Positions 24,649-36,468 of a stretch of DNA of 64,000 nt are shown piece after piece. The translations under genes were made by a program, and so were the position numbers. Under the pieces are notes generated by a model. That model was not told the origin of the DNA. It did not search any database and was given only the letters and a program-made list of their open reading frames with translations. Location: positions 21,847,792 to 21,911,791 of the forward strand of contig NC_079511.1 in assembly GCF_000801105.2 (NCBI RefSeq), given 5' to 3'. This DNA is from Raphanus sativus. Lineage: Eukaryota; Streptophyta; Magnoliopsida; Brassicales; Brassicaceae. Each line of letters begins with the position of its first letter. Within the stretch, counting starts at the first letter, position 1.

Positions 24649-24901
24649 TGTTGGATAAGCTTCAAAGATAGCTTAGGAAACAAGTTATTCATAAAAGGAA
24701 GTTTGAATAACTAAAAAGGAAAAACTTGATTTAGATTTATGTTAAGTTTCTAGATCACTTTGTAATAGGTTAAGCTAAGACCCTATATATAGAGATCTAT
24801 ATTGTAAGATGATCTCAAGAAGTTAAGAGTTTAATAAAACGAAGAAACTGTTTTATTAACAAGCTTTGCACATTCACACAATCGATCCTTAGGCGACTTT
24901 A
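24649..24901 (+). repeat. Copia 5' LTR
   Basis: It starts TGTTGGATAAGC and ends GGCGACTTTA, so the terminal CA is replaced by TA. It holds a TATA box (CTATATATAG, about 24783-24792) and an AATAAAA signal about 45 bp downstream, so promoter and polyadenylation functions are visible. It matches 29083-29335. Confidence 0.93.
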
Positions 24902-24902
24902 T

Positions 24903-24915
24903 TTGGTATCAGAGC
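24903..24915 (+). promoter_or_regulatory. Copia primer-binding site (initiator tRNA-Met)
   Basis: TTGGTATCAGAGC sits two bases after the 5' LTR. TGGTATCAGAGC is complementary to the 3' end of plant initiator tRNA-Met, the usual Copia primer. Confidence 0.9.
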
Positions 24916-24955
24916 TTAGGTTTTTGTGTGATTGTGAAATCGAGAAGCTGTATCC

Positions 24956-26113
24956 ATGGCTGATACAAAAGCTTTAACAGAGATAAAGCCACTAGGAAGA
25001 AGAGAAGACTTTCCGAGTGCTGTAATCTGTCCGATGCTCAATACGACGAACTACACTGTTTGGGCAAAGAGGATGAAGATTCTGTTAAAGGTTCATAAAG
25101 TTTGGGGTGCAGTAGACCCAGGCACTGACGATGAAGAAAGAAACGACCTCGCACCGGGACTTCTGTTCGGTTCAATACCTGAAGCGATGGTTTTACAAGC
25201 CGGAGAAGATGACTCCCCTAAAGTTATATGGGAAGCCATTAAAACCAGAAACCTTGGTGTTGAACGCGTTAAAGAAGCTCGTCTACTAACGCTGATGAAT
25301 GAATTCGATCGATTAAGCATGGAAGACTCGGATAGTATTGATAACTTCACGAGCAAGTTAACAGAGCTTGCATCAAAAGCGTCCTCGTTGGGACAGAGCA
25401 TTGATCAACCAAAGCTCGTGAAGAAACTTCTCAACAGTCTACCAATGAAATTCATTCACATGACGGCATCAATAGAGCAGATGCTTGATCTAAACAAAAC
25501 CTCGTTTGAAGATATTATTGGAAGACTCAAAGCATATGAAGAACGAGTAAAAGGCAAAACTGCATATGATCAACAAAACAATCTGTTGTTCTCAAGCACT
25601 GAAACATCAAGCGATCAGAACTCGAGAGGCAGAGGAAGAGGATCATATCGTGGTCGTGGTCAAGGAAACAGAGGTAGAGGACGAGGAAGAAGCAACACTG
25701 GCGAGGGGAACAAAGAAAAGAAAGACTACTCCCAGATCACATGCTTCAATTGTAAGAAGAAGGGACACTTCAAATCTGTGTGTCCTGAGAAGAAAGAAGA
25801 GAAACAAGAGCTCAACAAGACAGAGACGGAGGTAGCAGAAGCTGCGTTATACATGCATCAAGTTGTGTATCTCAACGAAGAAAAAGTCTTACCAAATTCA
25901 CTAGAGCCAAGCAAGAAAGAAGATGGTATATGGTATCTAGACAACAGTGCGAGCAATCACATGACTGGTGAAAAATCTTACTTCTCAGAGCTCAGCGAGA
26001 ACATCAAAGGAAAAGTCAAGTTCGGAGATGGCTCATATGTAGATATAAACGGCAAAGGATCTATTCTCTTTGAAGCCAAGACAGGGGAACAGAAGCTCCT
26101 AACCGACATATAA
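24956..26113 (+). pseudogene. Copia gag and start of protease, ends at premature stop
   Basis: From the ATG 54 bp after the LTR, this 385-aa frame encodes the capsid-type GAG (UBN2-like), then a basic RGRGRG stretch at about 225-250 and a CCHC knuckle (CFNCKKKGHFKSVC) near residues 263-276 for RNA binding. The protease active-site region reads YLDNSASNHMTG, where related elements usually have Gly in place of the Ser after Asn. The frame ends in TAA inside the protease domain. Pol homology resumes in the same frame directly after it. Confidence 0.92.
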
Positions 26114-26125
26114 TACATACCAAAC

Positions 26126-29092
26126 TTGAAGAGTAACATACTAAGTCTGGGTCAAGCAACTGAACAAGGGTGTGACATAAGGATGAAAGAGGATTACCTC
26201 ACCTTGAGAGATCCAAGCGGTAGACTTTTGGTGAAAGTTCAGAGAGCTTCTAATCGTCTATATAAGATATCACTCAAAGTCGGTAAACCTACTTGTCTAC
26301 TCGCAAAGATCAAAGAGGAACCATGGAGATGGCACGCACGCCTTGGTCATATAAGCTTCAAGACAATAAGGGCCATGGCAACACATGATATGGTTCGTGG
26401 CTTACCTGAAATACATGAAGAGAAGCAGCTGTGTGACTCGTGTTTGGTCGGGAAGCAGACGCGTCACAGTTTTCCTGCAGCAACTGCATACAGAGCTTCG
26501 GTTGCTCTCGAGCTGTTACACGCGGATCTGTGCGGTCCCATATCGCCGGCAACACAAGGTCACAACAACTATATCTTCGTCATAGTTGATGATTGTACGA
26601 GATATATGTGGTCTATTTTGTTGAGAGAAAAGAGTGAAGCCTTTGACAGATTCAAGAGTTTTAAAGCCCTTGTTGAGAGGGAAGCAAACAAGACAATCGG
26701 AACACTCCGTACGGACAGAGGAGGAGAGTTCACGTCAAAAGTCTTCCAAGACTTCTGCAACAAACATGGCATCAAACGCCATTTAACAGCACCATATACT
26801 CCACAACAGAATGGAGTTGTGGAGAGAAGGAATCGTACTTTAATGGAGATGACTCGAAGCATGATGAAAGCTATGAAGGTACCGAACTACATGTGGGGAG
26901 AAGCTGTGCGACACGCAACATATGTGATCAATCGGGTTCCTACTAGAGCATTGAAGAATAAAACTCCATACGAAAGCTTGAAGGGAGGAAAGCCTAACGT
27001 AGGTCACTTAAGAGTTTTTGGATGTGTTGCTCACGCGAAAGTAGATTCAGTTCATCTAAGGAAACTTGATGATCGTTCTCAAGCTCTTGTTCATCTCGGA
27101 ATCGAACCAGGCACAAAAGCTTATCGACTTTATAATCCTACTTTCAGAAGGATAGTCGTAAGTCGGGACGTAATTTTTGACGAGAAGACTTGTTGGAATT
27201 GGAAGGGAGCTACTAAGGAAGGACAAGACGACTCTGGTATGTTCCGTATGACGTGGGGACTGACTGTAAACGAAGGGAATGGTCCGTTTATAGCCAGCAC
27301 ACAACAAGAAGAAACCGCGAATGCAGAAACAGAGCAGCAAGAAGTCGAAACAGGTGTTACACACGCAGAATCAGATGTAACACACAACGAAGAAGAAGAA
27401 GTTGATCAAAGCTCGACACAGGAAGTAAGGCGCTCAACTCGTCAAACAAGTAAACCTAGTTACCTAGATGACTACATTTTACTTGCTGAGATAGAATGTG
27501 AGCTGCTGCTTCATGTTATCAATGATGAGCCAAAGAATTTCCAAGAAGCAAAGGGAGAAAAAAGATGGACGAAGGCATGTGAAGACGAGATCCATTCGAT
27601 CAACATAAACAAGACATGGACGCTAACAGACAAGCCAGCTGGAGCAAAGATCATCGGTCTCAAGTGGATCTTCAAGATCAAAAGAAACGCTGATGGATCT
27701 ATCAACAAGTTCAAAGCGAGACTCGTAGCTAAAGGTTACGTACAAGAACATGGTATCGACTTTGATGAAGTGTTTGCACCAGTGGCTCGATTAGAGACCA
27801 TAAGACTCCTGATTGGGTTAGCTGCTGCGAACAAGTGGGAGATTCACCATCTAGACGTCAAGACAGCATTCTTACATGGTGAGTTACACGAAGAAGTTTA
27901 TGTGTCACAGCCTGAAGGGTTTGAAAAGAAGGGAGAAGAGCATAAGGTTTTCAAACTCTCCAAGGCCTTGTATGGATTGAAACAAGCTCCACGAGCTTGG
28001 AACATAAAGCTTGATCGAACTTTGAAGCAACTCGGCTTCAAGAGGTGTTCTAAAGAAAATTCTGTCTATCGAAAGGATGATAAAGGAAAGCTTCTTATCG
28101 TGGCTATCTACGTTGACGACTTGTTCATTACCGGAGACTCTGCAAAAGAAATCTCAGAGTTTAAGAAGAACATGTCAAAGAACTTTGAGATGTCTGATTT
28201 GGGTCTTCTAACATACTACCTTGGATTGGAAGTAAGACAAAGCTCAAAGTACATCATGATCAATCAAGAAGCGTATGCGAGGAGAGTATTGGAGGAAGCT
28301 GCAATGGACGACTGCAACTCGACATGTATACCCATGGAGTTCGGTCTGCAACTCTCAAAAGGCCTCGACGAACCTGAGATAGATGCTACATTGTATCGAA
28401 GGAGACTTGGCTGTCTCAGATATCTTATGCACTCAAGACCAGACATGTGTTACGCAGTGGGCATCTTGAGTAGATATATGCACTCACCAAGAACGTCTCA
28501 CGGCAACGCACTGAAGCAAGTGCTAAGGTACTTAAAGGGAACAGTCGGGTACGGATTATCTTACGAGCAAGGTGGATCAATGAATCTCGTGGGATATAGT
28601 GATAGTAGTCACAACACGGATCCGGACGATGGAAGAAGTACGACAGGTCACTTGTTTTGTCTAGGAGAAACGCCAATCACTTGGTGCTCACAGAAGCAAG
28701 ACACGGTGTCTTTAAGCTCGTGTGAAGCAGAGTATATGGCGGCAACGGAAGCAGCAAAGCAGGCGGTCTGGATACAAGATTTGATAAGTGAGATTACAGG
28801 AAAAGAGATGAAGAAGACGATGATACGAGTGGACAACAAGTCAGCTATCTCATTAGCCAAGAATCCCGTGTTTCACCGTAGGAGCAAGCACATTCACAAG
28901 AGGTTCCATTTCATTCGCGAACGAGTGGAGCAAGACGAGATTGATGTGGAACATGTTCCTGGAGAAAAGCAGAAAGCGGACATCCTAACTAAAGCTTTAG
29001 CAAGAATCAAGTTCAAAGAGATGAGGGAGCTGATTCAAGTTCAAGACTTAAGCAAAGATGGCTTGAAGCTTAGAAGGGAGAATGTTGGATAA
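26126..29092 (+). pseudogene. Copia pol: integrase, reverse transcriptase, RNase H
   Basis: This continues the gag frame after the stop at 26111-26113 and is open for about 990 codons. The first codon shown is not a real start. Integrase has the HHCC zinc site (HARLGH...CDSCLVGK) and DDE blocks [14 protein letters not shown] and [12 protein letters not shown] has [13 protein letters not shown] and the catalytic [11 protein letters not shown]. RNase H has [13 protein letters not shown] and ADILTKAL. The frame runs 10 bp into the 3' LTR. Apart from the upstream stop and the protease change, all key residues I can check are present. Confidence 0.93.
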
Positions 29093-29335
29093 GCTTCAAA
29101 GATAGCTTAGGAAACAAGTTATTCATAAAAGGAAGTTTGAATAACTAAAAAGGAAAAACTTGATTTAGATTTATGTTAAGTTTCTAGATCACTTTGTAAT
29201 AGGTTAAGCTAAGACCCTATATATAGAGATCTATATTGTAAGATGATCTCAAGAAGTTAAGAGTTTAATAAAACGAAGAAACTGTTTTATTAACAAGCTT
29301 TGCACATTCACACAATCGATCCTTAGGCGACTTTA
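29083..29335 (+). repeat. Copia 3' LTR
   Basis: This is a 253-bp copy of the 5' LTR with no difference that I can find by eye. It is preceded by a purine-rich tract (AGAAGGGAGAA) ending at 29082. Confidence 0.93.
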
Positions 29336-29340
29336 CACCA

Positions 29341-29950
29341 GTCTATTCATAATGTTTTAGTTTAGAAGATTGTAGTATTGGTATTCATCACCAGTCTAGT
29401 TGTAATCTCCAGCTGTTCTTTTTTTGTAATGTCTGGTCTCTTGAGTATGTTTTATGACTCGGTTCAAGAACTTGCTGCTCGTTTCACCAATGGTTACATT
29501 TGAAAACATTTTTGTCAAAGGCTGGACAGGTTTCTCTGTACAGACACTTCAAATGTCTAACGTGTGTGGTTACTTTCTCTCTGGTCATTTGTCTTACAGA
29601 TATGAGTGTTTATTTTTTTTGTTAAATATGAAGATTACTTTGAGATGTATCACTCAACTTTATGCGCCTGGATACTGAATTAAAACAAAATTATGCTGCT
29701 GTAAATTTTACTAAGCTAACTTGATCTATATATACTAATAATGATCTTGAAAAAAATCTTTGTATGTGTGATCTTGGTTAGATGTTTACAACAATATCTG
29801 AATCTGCATACAAGATATTTTTGCTATCATATGTTGTTTGATAACTTCACAAGTTTCAGGCAAAAATCACATAAGGTTCAACACAGTTTTCTTTCTATCT
29901 GAAATGTCATATTTACACACCGTTTTTTCCAAGTCCAGATGATCCAAATT
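29341..29950. other. Host flank, no gene seen
   Basis: AGAAGATTGTAGTATTGGTA, which lies before the Copia at about 24619, recurs at about 29365, so the target site was a short tandem duplication. The rest shows no coding sequence. A 74-codon frame at 29454-29678 matches nothing. Confidence 0.5.
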
Positions 29951-29954
29951 TTAT

Positions 29955-30208
29955 AGATGCATGAACGAACATCATGACTGAGCTTCGGCCCTAATACGGA
30001 CCCGGGTTCGAATCCTGCTGGTCACTGAAGAATTAACATTTTTGTATCGCTATGGACAGGAGATCCATATGTGAGCTGAAAACGTAGACTGCAAACATGT
30101 GACTAGTCTGAACCCACTTATGTGGGTTCATGATACACCTCTGTATAATCCAAAAAAAAAGAAATGGGTTCATGATACACCTCTGTATAATCCAAAAAAA
30201 AAAGAAAT
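29955..30208 (+). mobile_element. tRNA-derived SINE with duplicated 3' tail
   Basis: A B-box (GGGTTCGAATCC, about 30003-30014) lies in a tRNA-like head with a decayed A-box. The body runs about 150 bp and ends in CTGTATAATCC followed by an A-run. The last 42 bp, beginning GGGTTCATGATACACCTCTG, are repeated in tandem (about 30126-30167 and 30168-30208). No clean target duplication was found, so the limits are approximate. Confidence 0.65.
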
Positions 30209-30512
30209 CCCTTGGTCTCTACGTTCATGATTCTTAGATGGATGATCCATCCTAACGGTAACATTACTTATTCAAACCCTGTTAAGATTACAGTTAGATA
30301 TTTGATATATATATATAAGCAATAGCTTTCTCTGAAGACAAGTAATGAGTGCCTAACCACAATCTTTAGACAGATTACGCCTTCTATTATTTTATTCCAA
30401 ACCTTACAACTTCGTCCCACCAACTAACTTATGAGTTCTAATCTAAACCTTGCAACGTCCATTGTTCTAAAAAGCAAAGTTTGACATTGTTTGTCTTATT
30501 TTGTTTCCAAAT

Positions 30513-31283
30513 ATGATCTGCACGGAGTCAAATCACCAGCGTATTTCCTTCTCCAGTGATCTTGGCCAATCCGATAACGCACCACCACCACATGTACTAG
30601 AACCACCAGCCCTTATCCGAAGAGACGAATCTCTTCTTGATTCATCAAACTCTTCTTTCGAGTTCCACATCTCAAACAACTTTGATCCTGGAGACTCCTC
30701 TCCAGCCGATGAGATCTTTGCTGACGGCATGATCCTCCCTTTCCATGTCACACCAGCTTCCACCGCGCCAAAACGTCTCTACAAGTACGAACTCCCTCCC
30801 ATCACCTCCTCTCTTTCCCCATCTCCTCTCCCTCCACAACCGTTACCGCCAAAACACAACGAGAAGGAGACCAACGGGCGAGCTAGCGGTGCAAACTCTG
30901 ACTCAGAAGCAGAGAAGTCGTCAAAGTCGTTTTGGAGTTTCAAGAGAAGCTCCAGCCTCAACTGCGATATCAAGAAGAGTCTGATCTGTTCGTTTCCTCG
31001 TCTCACGAGAAGCAACTCTACAGGTTCGGTTACTAATTCAAAGAGAGCAATGCTGAGAGATGTTAACAACCACCATAGGGTCTCTCCTACTTCTTCTTCT
31101 TCTTCTTCCTCTATCTGTTGCAACTATCACTTCAGGCCACAAAGGCATGCAGGCAAGAAAGATGAAGCTGGAGGAAGCTTTTCGGTTATCCCAGTCCTCA
31201 ATGGTCCGTCTACGTTTGGGTTAGGATCGTTTCTACGTCACTCAAAAGATAAGACCAAGAAGAAGAAGAAGAACAAGAAGTAG
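30513..31283 (+). CDS. Uncharacterised plant protein, Ser/Pro-rich with ADEIFADGMILP motif
   Basis: This is a single-exon frame of 256 aa from the first ATG (MICTESNHQR). A conserved block FEFHIS...SSPADEIFADGMILPFHV lies at about residues 50-75. Pro/Ser-rich segments follow, then a Lys/Arg-rich middle (KSFWSFKRSSSLN) and a basic tail with nine Lys among the last twelve residues that could be a nuclear localisation signal. There is no signal peptide or membrane segment. I recall similar Arabidopsis proteins (At1g48780 and At3g18300) of unknown function. Position just upstream of AMSH1 fits conserved gene order. The role is unknown. Confidence 0.85.
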   Translation: MICTESNHQRISFSSDLGQSDNAPPPHVLEPPALIRRDESLLDSSNSSFEFHISNNFDPGDSSPADEIFADGMILPFHVTPASTAPKRLYKYELPPITSSLSPSPLPPQPLPPKHNEKETNGRASGANSDSEAEKSSKSFWSFKRSSSLNCDIKKSLICSFPRLTRSNSTGSVTNSKRAMLRDVNNHHRVSPTSSSSSSSICCNYHFRPQRHAGKKDEAGGSFSVIPVLNGPSTFGLGSFLRHSKDKTKKKKKNKK

Positions 31284-32241
31284 ATGGTTTACATGAACAG
31301 AGTTTCGATGTATTAATTGTTTTTCCTCTCGTTTGATTGATTGTTATCTATAAATTGTTGGGTGTTTTCTTGGGTTACTACCAAACGTTGTTGCTGCAGT
31401 ATTTTTAACTGGACACAACGGCAGTGTGACATGTTGGTAATCAGACTAAAGTGGTCATATGACTCATATCTAATAGAAGACTTTAACAAATGAATTTTGT
31501 TGCAAACAATGCCAAGTTTCTGTCAATACAAAAGACTCTTTTACTCTGAAATGTCAATAAAGAGATAAGTAAGACGTGGGTAGCACCGCCGCACCACTGA
31601 CCTAAGAAATCTCTATGTATATATCAGAGATGATACGTGAACATATCAAAAGGTTAAAGATGATTTAATATTGAGAAATGTATTAATGGAATAAGTTGCA
31701 AGTGATGAAGATTAAACATCTGTTAAAGACAAGTTTTAAAGCCAAGTTTAACTTGACCCGTTTACTAAATAAAGTTTTTAAAGTTAAATATAAGTGATTA
31801 ACATAACATTTCTCGTGTTTGAGAAACTGGACATGACATGTTCCCCTCCCCATTTGGATAAGAAACAACAAAAATCACAAATAAACATATGTTAAAGCCA
31901 AGTCTAACTGGACCCGTTTACTTAATTAAGACTTTTAAGTTGTTTAAGTGATTATCATAGGAATTTTTCGTGTTTGAGAAATTGAACAACATGTCGGCAT
32001 TTGTATATGAAGGCGACAAAAACCACAAATATTTGTGATTTTTATTACATTTTCCCCATCAATATACAGATATAAATTGATTTTTAAATACATATTGTGA
32101 GCTTGTTTAAGATACAATTACTTGAAATTCTCTCGTTTTTGAATTATTTTTCACAAAATTACATGTAAATTGTACATAATCTTACGTAGATCATATTAAA
32201 GTGGTAAAGGAAGATACCATAGTTGCACAAGTCCAATGATG
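31284..32241. other. Spacer between convergent genes
   Basis: This holds the 3' flanks of the uncharacterised gene and of AMSH1, which converge. It contains a diverged tandem duplication (see next entry) and no coding sequence that I can support. Confidence 0.6.
31712..32005 (+). repeat. Diverged tandem duplication, about 170-bp period
   Basis: The block at about 31715-31835 (GTTAAAGACAAG... ACCCGTTTACTAAAT ... TCGTGTTTGAGAAAC) recurs at about 31888-31985 (GTTAAAGCCAAG... ACCCGTTTACTTAAT ... TCGTGTTTGAGAAAT). The copies differ by several substitutions and small gaps, so this is an old duplication. Confidence 0.75.
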
Positions 32242-35200
32242 CTATCTGAGATCGATAACATCGAACTTTAGATTTGGGTTCATGTAAACATCCGTACATG
32301 TATTGTAAATCGGTCCTCCGTCTGCCGGCGAACTGTGCGCGTGAAAACCACGCTGGTCACAATTCCTTATCACGGTCATTCCTCCCGGCGTCGTCAGCCG
32401 GAATATTCCATGTTTCCTAAAAGTAACATAACCAATCTCGAATCATTTCATTTTGGAAGAGACAGTTTTTTTTTTTTTTGTCTTTCGTTTGTTTTCATTA
32501 CCTTGAAGAGTCTTGCGGCGCCATAACGATTGCCACAGCTTCGGGTAACATTATCTGAGAAATATTATATAAGCAAAAAGAAGATACTAATCCATTGCGT
32601 AATTTTCATTTTCGAAATTATTTTGAACAATTATATCTCCGTACCTGGTACGAATAGTGTGTGTGAACGTCAATAGAGGACATGAAACAAGATTGTGTCG
32701 GATGCGTCTGCAGAAATAGAGACAGTGATTAACGAGTGCTTACAGAATATAACATAACCAATAGAAACGATATAAAGGAAGAAGCCTGATTTTTAAGCAT
32801 ATAAAGCAGTTATAAAGTTAGGTATAAAAATCATATATATTACTCACATGAATCCATCCAAGTGGAAAAAGGGATTGCTTGTCCTGCACTTCAAATATCT
32901 CCTCTTCGTTTGTAGCCTGACACTGTAGAGAGAACGAGAGAGAGCCAAGTGTTTAAGCATATCTGCTCAAACAATAAACTAAAGTAGAAGCGCACCAAAA
33001 TAAGACTTACTGAATCAGATGTTGATTCCTGTTTTGGTATGATGAGAGCTGTAATATAGAACTTTCTGTTTTTCTGCACGCATGTGATTCACAAATCATT
33101 ATTGCTGATCCATTTCAATATTGCAATTTTCAGATTTGAGGAACAGAAGGCCATTGTCATATAACAACTCACCAGTGAACCAGCAAGAATACCACACGTC
33201 TCTAGATTCTTCTTGGTGTTTGACTTGGCAAGCCTCAAAAAGGTATCCATCATCGTTGTCGCCTGCACATAAAAAGTTATCATCAAAAATACAGTAAGGC
33301 AACTGAATAAATGAGCATAGAACCAGAGGCTGCTAACGAACTTTTTCTCAGTCTATTTTATCTTATTGAAGATAATGTAACAATGCTTACGTGAGAAACG
33401 AAAAGAAATGATATGTATTGGACTCATCAACATAAATCTAGATGTCATATAGGACAAACTAAAGAACAAGATAAAGCATTCACAACAAATCACCAATCGA
33501 TACATTCCAAATTCACTTTTCTCCTTAATGTTTGTATGAGTAGTGACATCAGAATAACGACAAAGAGGTGAGAGCTCTAGGAAGCTTACAATATGGAGTT
33601 CAAGAGGAGACTCTGACCGTAGAGACTCATCTGGCAAGGGGTTATCTATCTTACATTCCGCTTCTATCACTTCATGACATGAACCAGGAGCCAAGTCTTG
33701 AACTTCTGCCAGTACTGGCGGTGGTGAAGGTTGTCTGATGATATGGTTGTCATTAACACTTTCGGGTTCTTCGAAAGAAATCATGGATGAAAGCTCTTCC
33801 GTGTAATTTTTCTGGATATTTTCACTTGGAGTAGAAGTTGATTCCACAACTGGCCTCTCAGGTTCGTTGTTACTGCCGTTTGTTATCATTGGTTTGCTAT
33901 CCACAAATTGTTGTTGGAAGCTGTTCCCAATAGAGAGCATCAGTAAAAAAGGCGAACACATAGGCATGAGATTATCAAATAACAAGAGCGAAAAAATGTA
34001 TGCAATTAACATAATCTCATTATCTGCAGAATGGAAATGTACAACCAGCTAGATTGTCGAACCTTGGGATTTCAACTGGTGCAAAATCTATATTGCTAGG
34101 ATACTGAACCTGAAAATAGAACAAAAAGGACATCAGTTTAGTGTGAAGAAGTGCATAAAGAGTAGCAATGCTATGTTAATACCTTAATGTCAGTCTTGGG
34201 AGGCTGCCACTGTGCACGGAGTCCACCAGGACCCAAGATAGAATGCTTGGAAAGGGATTCCTCTGTTGGTCGCATCAAGTTAACTGACCTAGAATATCGT
34301 GCATTTAATTAAAAACTATGAGACAGGATCAGGAGACTAGTGTAAGAAATACAGCTTAAATTAAGAACAGCTTCAAGAAATAAAAACTGAAAACATACAT
34401 GTTTCGGAAACGCTCTTGAAGTGGTGCAGCGTTCAAGAATTGCTGACCCCTGGAACCCATGTAGCCAAAATTATGTCCAGAAGGATTTATTACCTATGCA
34501 GAACAAGAGCAACAACAAAAAGGAGCAGGAAACGTTTATCTACTACAGCTTAAATTTTCGCATAATAACATCATCTTTTACTAACTGAAACCAAAAGTTT
34601 CAGAAACAAACAAGAGTGGAGACCAATGCATATTTAGTAGAAACCTATAGGAATGGCATATCTGACAAACACGAGTAGAGCATTAAGCACACCTTCGCAT
34701 GACCATAGCTTGGTTTTACAGACGAAGACCAGCGTGGAGTACCATTTGCTGGATGAGCTTTCAGATTATAGCGAGGTAAAGGCTTGGGATTGAGTTCATC
34801 GATCCTTTGCTGTACAACTGGTTTCAACTTCTCCAGCTCAGTCAACACATCCAATAGTCTCTAAAATAGACAAAAAGCTCACATTTAACTACCGAGGTTG
34901 ACAGGAAAAACAACAACATCGACAAGGATCTATATATAATAAACCCATTACCATTCTCAAATACTCTTTGTTGCTCTTAAGAGAAGTTCTGTAATCTCGA
35001 TGGGAAGGTATAGTCTCGAGAGCCAAGCTAGTTACAAAAAAAAAAACATAGTTAATTTCAGAAGAAGTAGTAGGATCTTGTTCTTATTCAAGGCTCGGTA
35101 GCCTTTTCATTCTCATGTATAGTTGTCACTCACCTGGAGAAACGCAGAAGCATGACATACAAATCAATTACATTCTTCTCAGCCCGAAATATGTTGGCCT

Positions 35201-35546
35201 ACAAAAAAACGTTTATGCATATCGTTAGGAGAGAACAATAATAATCTTTCTTAGACAAGGAATCAATCACACTCTAACAGAAATCACAAGCTAACAAACA
35301 TGGAGAATGACCTAAGAACTAAGTCTCGAATTCCACTAAGACTACACAAGCATCGATTTGTCAAGCGACCAAGGCGCATATACAAGAATCAAGTAACCCT
35401 AGATGAAAACCAAAGTGGGGAGTACCGAGTACCTGTTTGAGGATATTATCAGCGATCCTGAAGTAAAATTTGAGAGAGATACGATTGTCTACGGTTATTC
35501 TCCGAGCACTAGTAGAGAGATCGATTATCTCACTAGACGAACCCAT
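32242..35546 (-). CDS. AMSH1: AMSH-like ubiquitin isopeptidase (JAMM deubiquitinase)
   Basis: AMSH proteases cut K63- and K48-linked ubiquitin chains at endosomes with ESCRT-III, in vacuolar sorting and autophagy. Fourteen exons with GT/AG borders join in one frame: 35546-35433, 35198-35134, 35027-34952, 34860-34693, 34493-34399, 34288-34183, 34109-34063, 33920-33590, 33262-33173, 33073-33011, 32922-32848, 32707-32645, 32554-32502, 32416-32242. This gives 506 aa, close to the 507 I recall for Arabidopsis AMSH1. The N-terminus (about 1-110) is the MIT-like part that binds ESCRT-III. The JAMM metal site is complete: Glu355 in NLETCGILAG and HTHPTQSCFMSSID with His410, His412, Ser420 and Asp423. 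No defect is seen. Confidence 0.95.
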
Positions 35547-35806
35547 TGTTGCTTCCAGCAGAGAGAGACAGAAATAAAAAGTAATCTTCCTTCTCTAGAC
35601 TTGAAGAAAGAGCACAACGCTGAGAAGAGGATCACGACGATCTGGCCCGATCGGTGACGGAAGCGAAACCGACGGCGAGGAGGTAAAGAAGAGCCGCGTT
35701 ATTTTCGATTTGGCGAGAGGAACAGAAACACGACGCTGAGTTGGAGTAATTTGACTTTGTTTCAGGGAGCTATATGTAAATTAGCTTTTAGGTGGGTGGG
35801 TTTCAG

Positions 35807-36016
35807 TAGGGATGGCATGACCTGGACCGCCGCGGATCTGGTCCGTAAAGACTTATTGTAAGGCAGGATTAGGCTTCCATTTGATAAGTCCGCAAAATTG
35901 TGGGTCTTACGGGACAGGTTCAAAAAAGGACGGGTTCAAAGCGGGATGGGCTCAAAGCGGGATGGGTTAAACCGCAGAATTTTGAAAACCCTCGATCCTA
36001 AGTTTCCATTTTTGCT

Positions 36017-36054
<38 letters not shown>

Positions 36055-36460
36055 GACATTATAGAATTCCGTTGATGGTGGTTTCAAGGTCGATGATGCT
36101 TCCGGTCTTCTAAGCGCCTCTGATCTGCACCGGTGGAGCTTCTTTAACCCATCATAAATGATAATAAAAATATTTGTTTTGTATAAGCTTAATGTATTGA
36201 TCTTGTAAAAGTATCTTCGATTATGTGCAAACTGAAACTCAATTCTTGTCTATATTTGTTTGTGCATGTAAAAGCAAGCAATGTAAAATTTGATGTCCCG
36301 CGGGACGGCCCGCAAAAGTCTGCATATTTCGCGATACGGAATTGAACAGTTAGTTTGAAGACCGCTTTCCGCGTGGAACAGGCCCGCCGTGTACCGCCAG
36401 AAACCAAATCCGCAGCGGTTCGGAACGGAACGGGACGGGAGAGCCCAATTGCCATCCCTA
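35807..36460. mobile_element. Non-autonomous hAT element (654 bp)
   Basis: The ends TAGGGATGGCA and TGCCATCCCTA are inverted repeats. The flanks GGTTTCAG (35799-35806) and GGTTTGAG (36461-36468) form an 8-bp target duplication with one mismatch, the hAT signature. Subterminal GCGGGATGGG/CCCGCGGGA-type motifs are unusually GC-rich for this window and may be transposase-binding repeats. A GA microsatellite lies at about 36022-36050. There is no transposase. It sits about 260 bp upstream of the AMSH1 start. Confidence 0.85.
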
Positions 36461-36468
36461 GGTTTGAG

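Larger units (their letters stand above)
24649..29335 (+). mobile_element. Complete Ty1/Copia retrotransposon with matching LTRs
   Basis: The 4,687-bp element is bounded by two 253-bp LTRs that I read as identical, and flanked by the 5-bp target duplication CACCA (24644-24648 and 29336-29340). A primer-binding site, one gag-pol frame in Copia order (GAG, PR, INT, RT, RNase H) and a purine tract before the 3' LTR are all present. One in-frame stop at 26111-26113 splits the polyprotein. Identical LTRs imply a very recent insertion. Confidence 0.95.

Noticed and set aside
26100..26130. Possible programmed stop-codon readthrough between Copia gag and pol
   Set aside because: The stop falls inside the protease domain rather than between domains, and Copia elements normally use one uninterrupted frame. 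A simple nonsense change is more likely.
29990..30020. tRNA gene suggested by a good B-box
   Set aside because: There is no matching acceptor stem, anticodon arm or A-box at the right spacing. The body and A-rich tail indicate a SINE.
30533..31123. Minus-strand frames opposite the uncharacterised gene
   Set aside because: They are shadows of the plus-strand gene, whose codon pattern and conserved motif are convincing.
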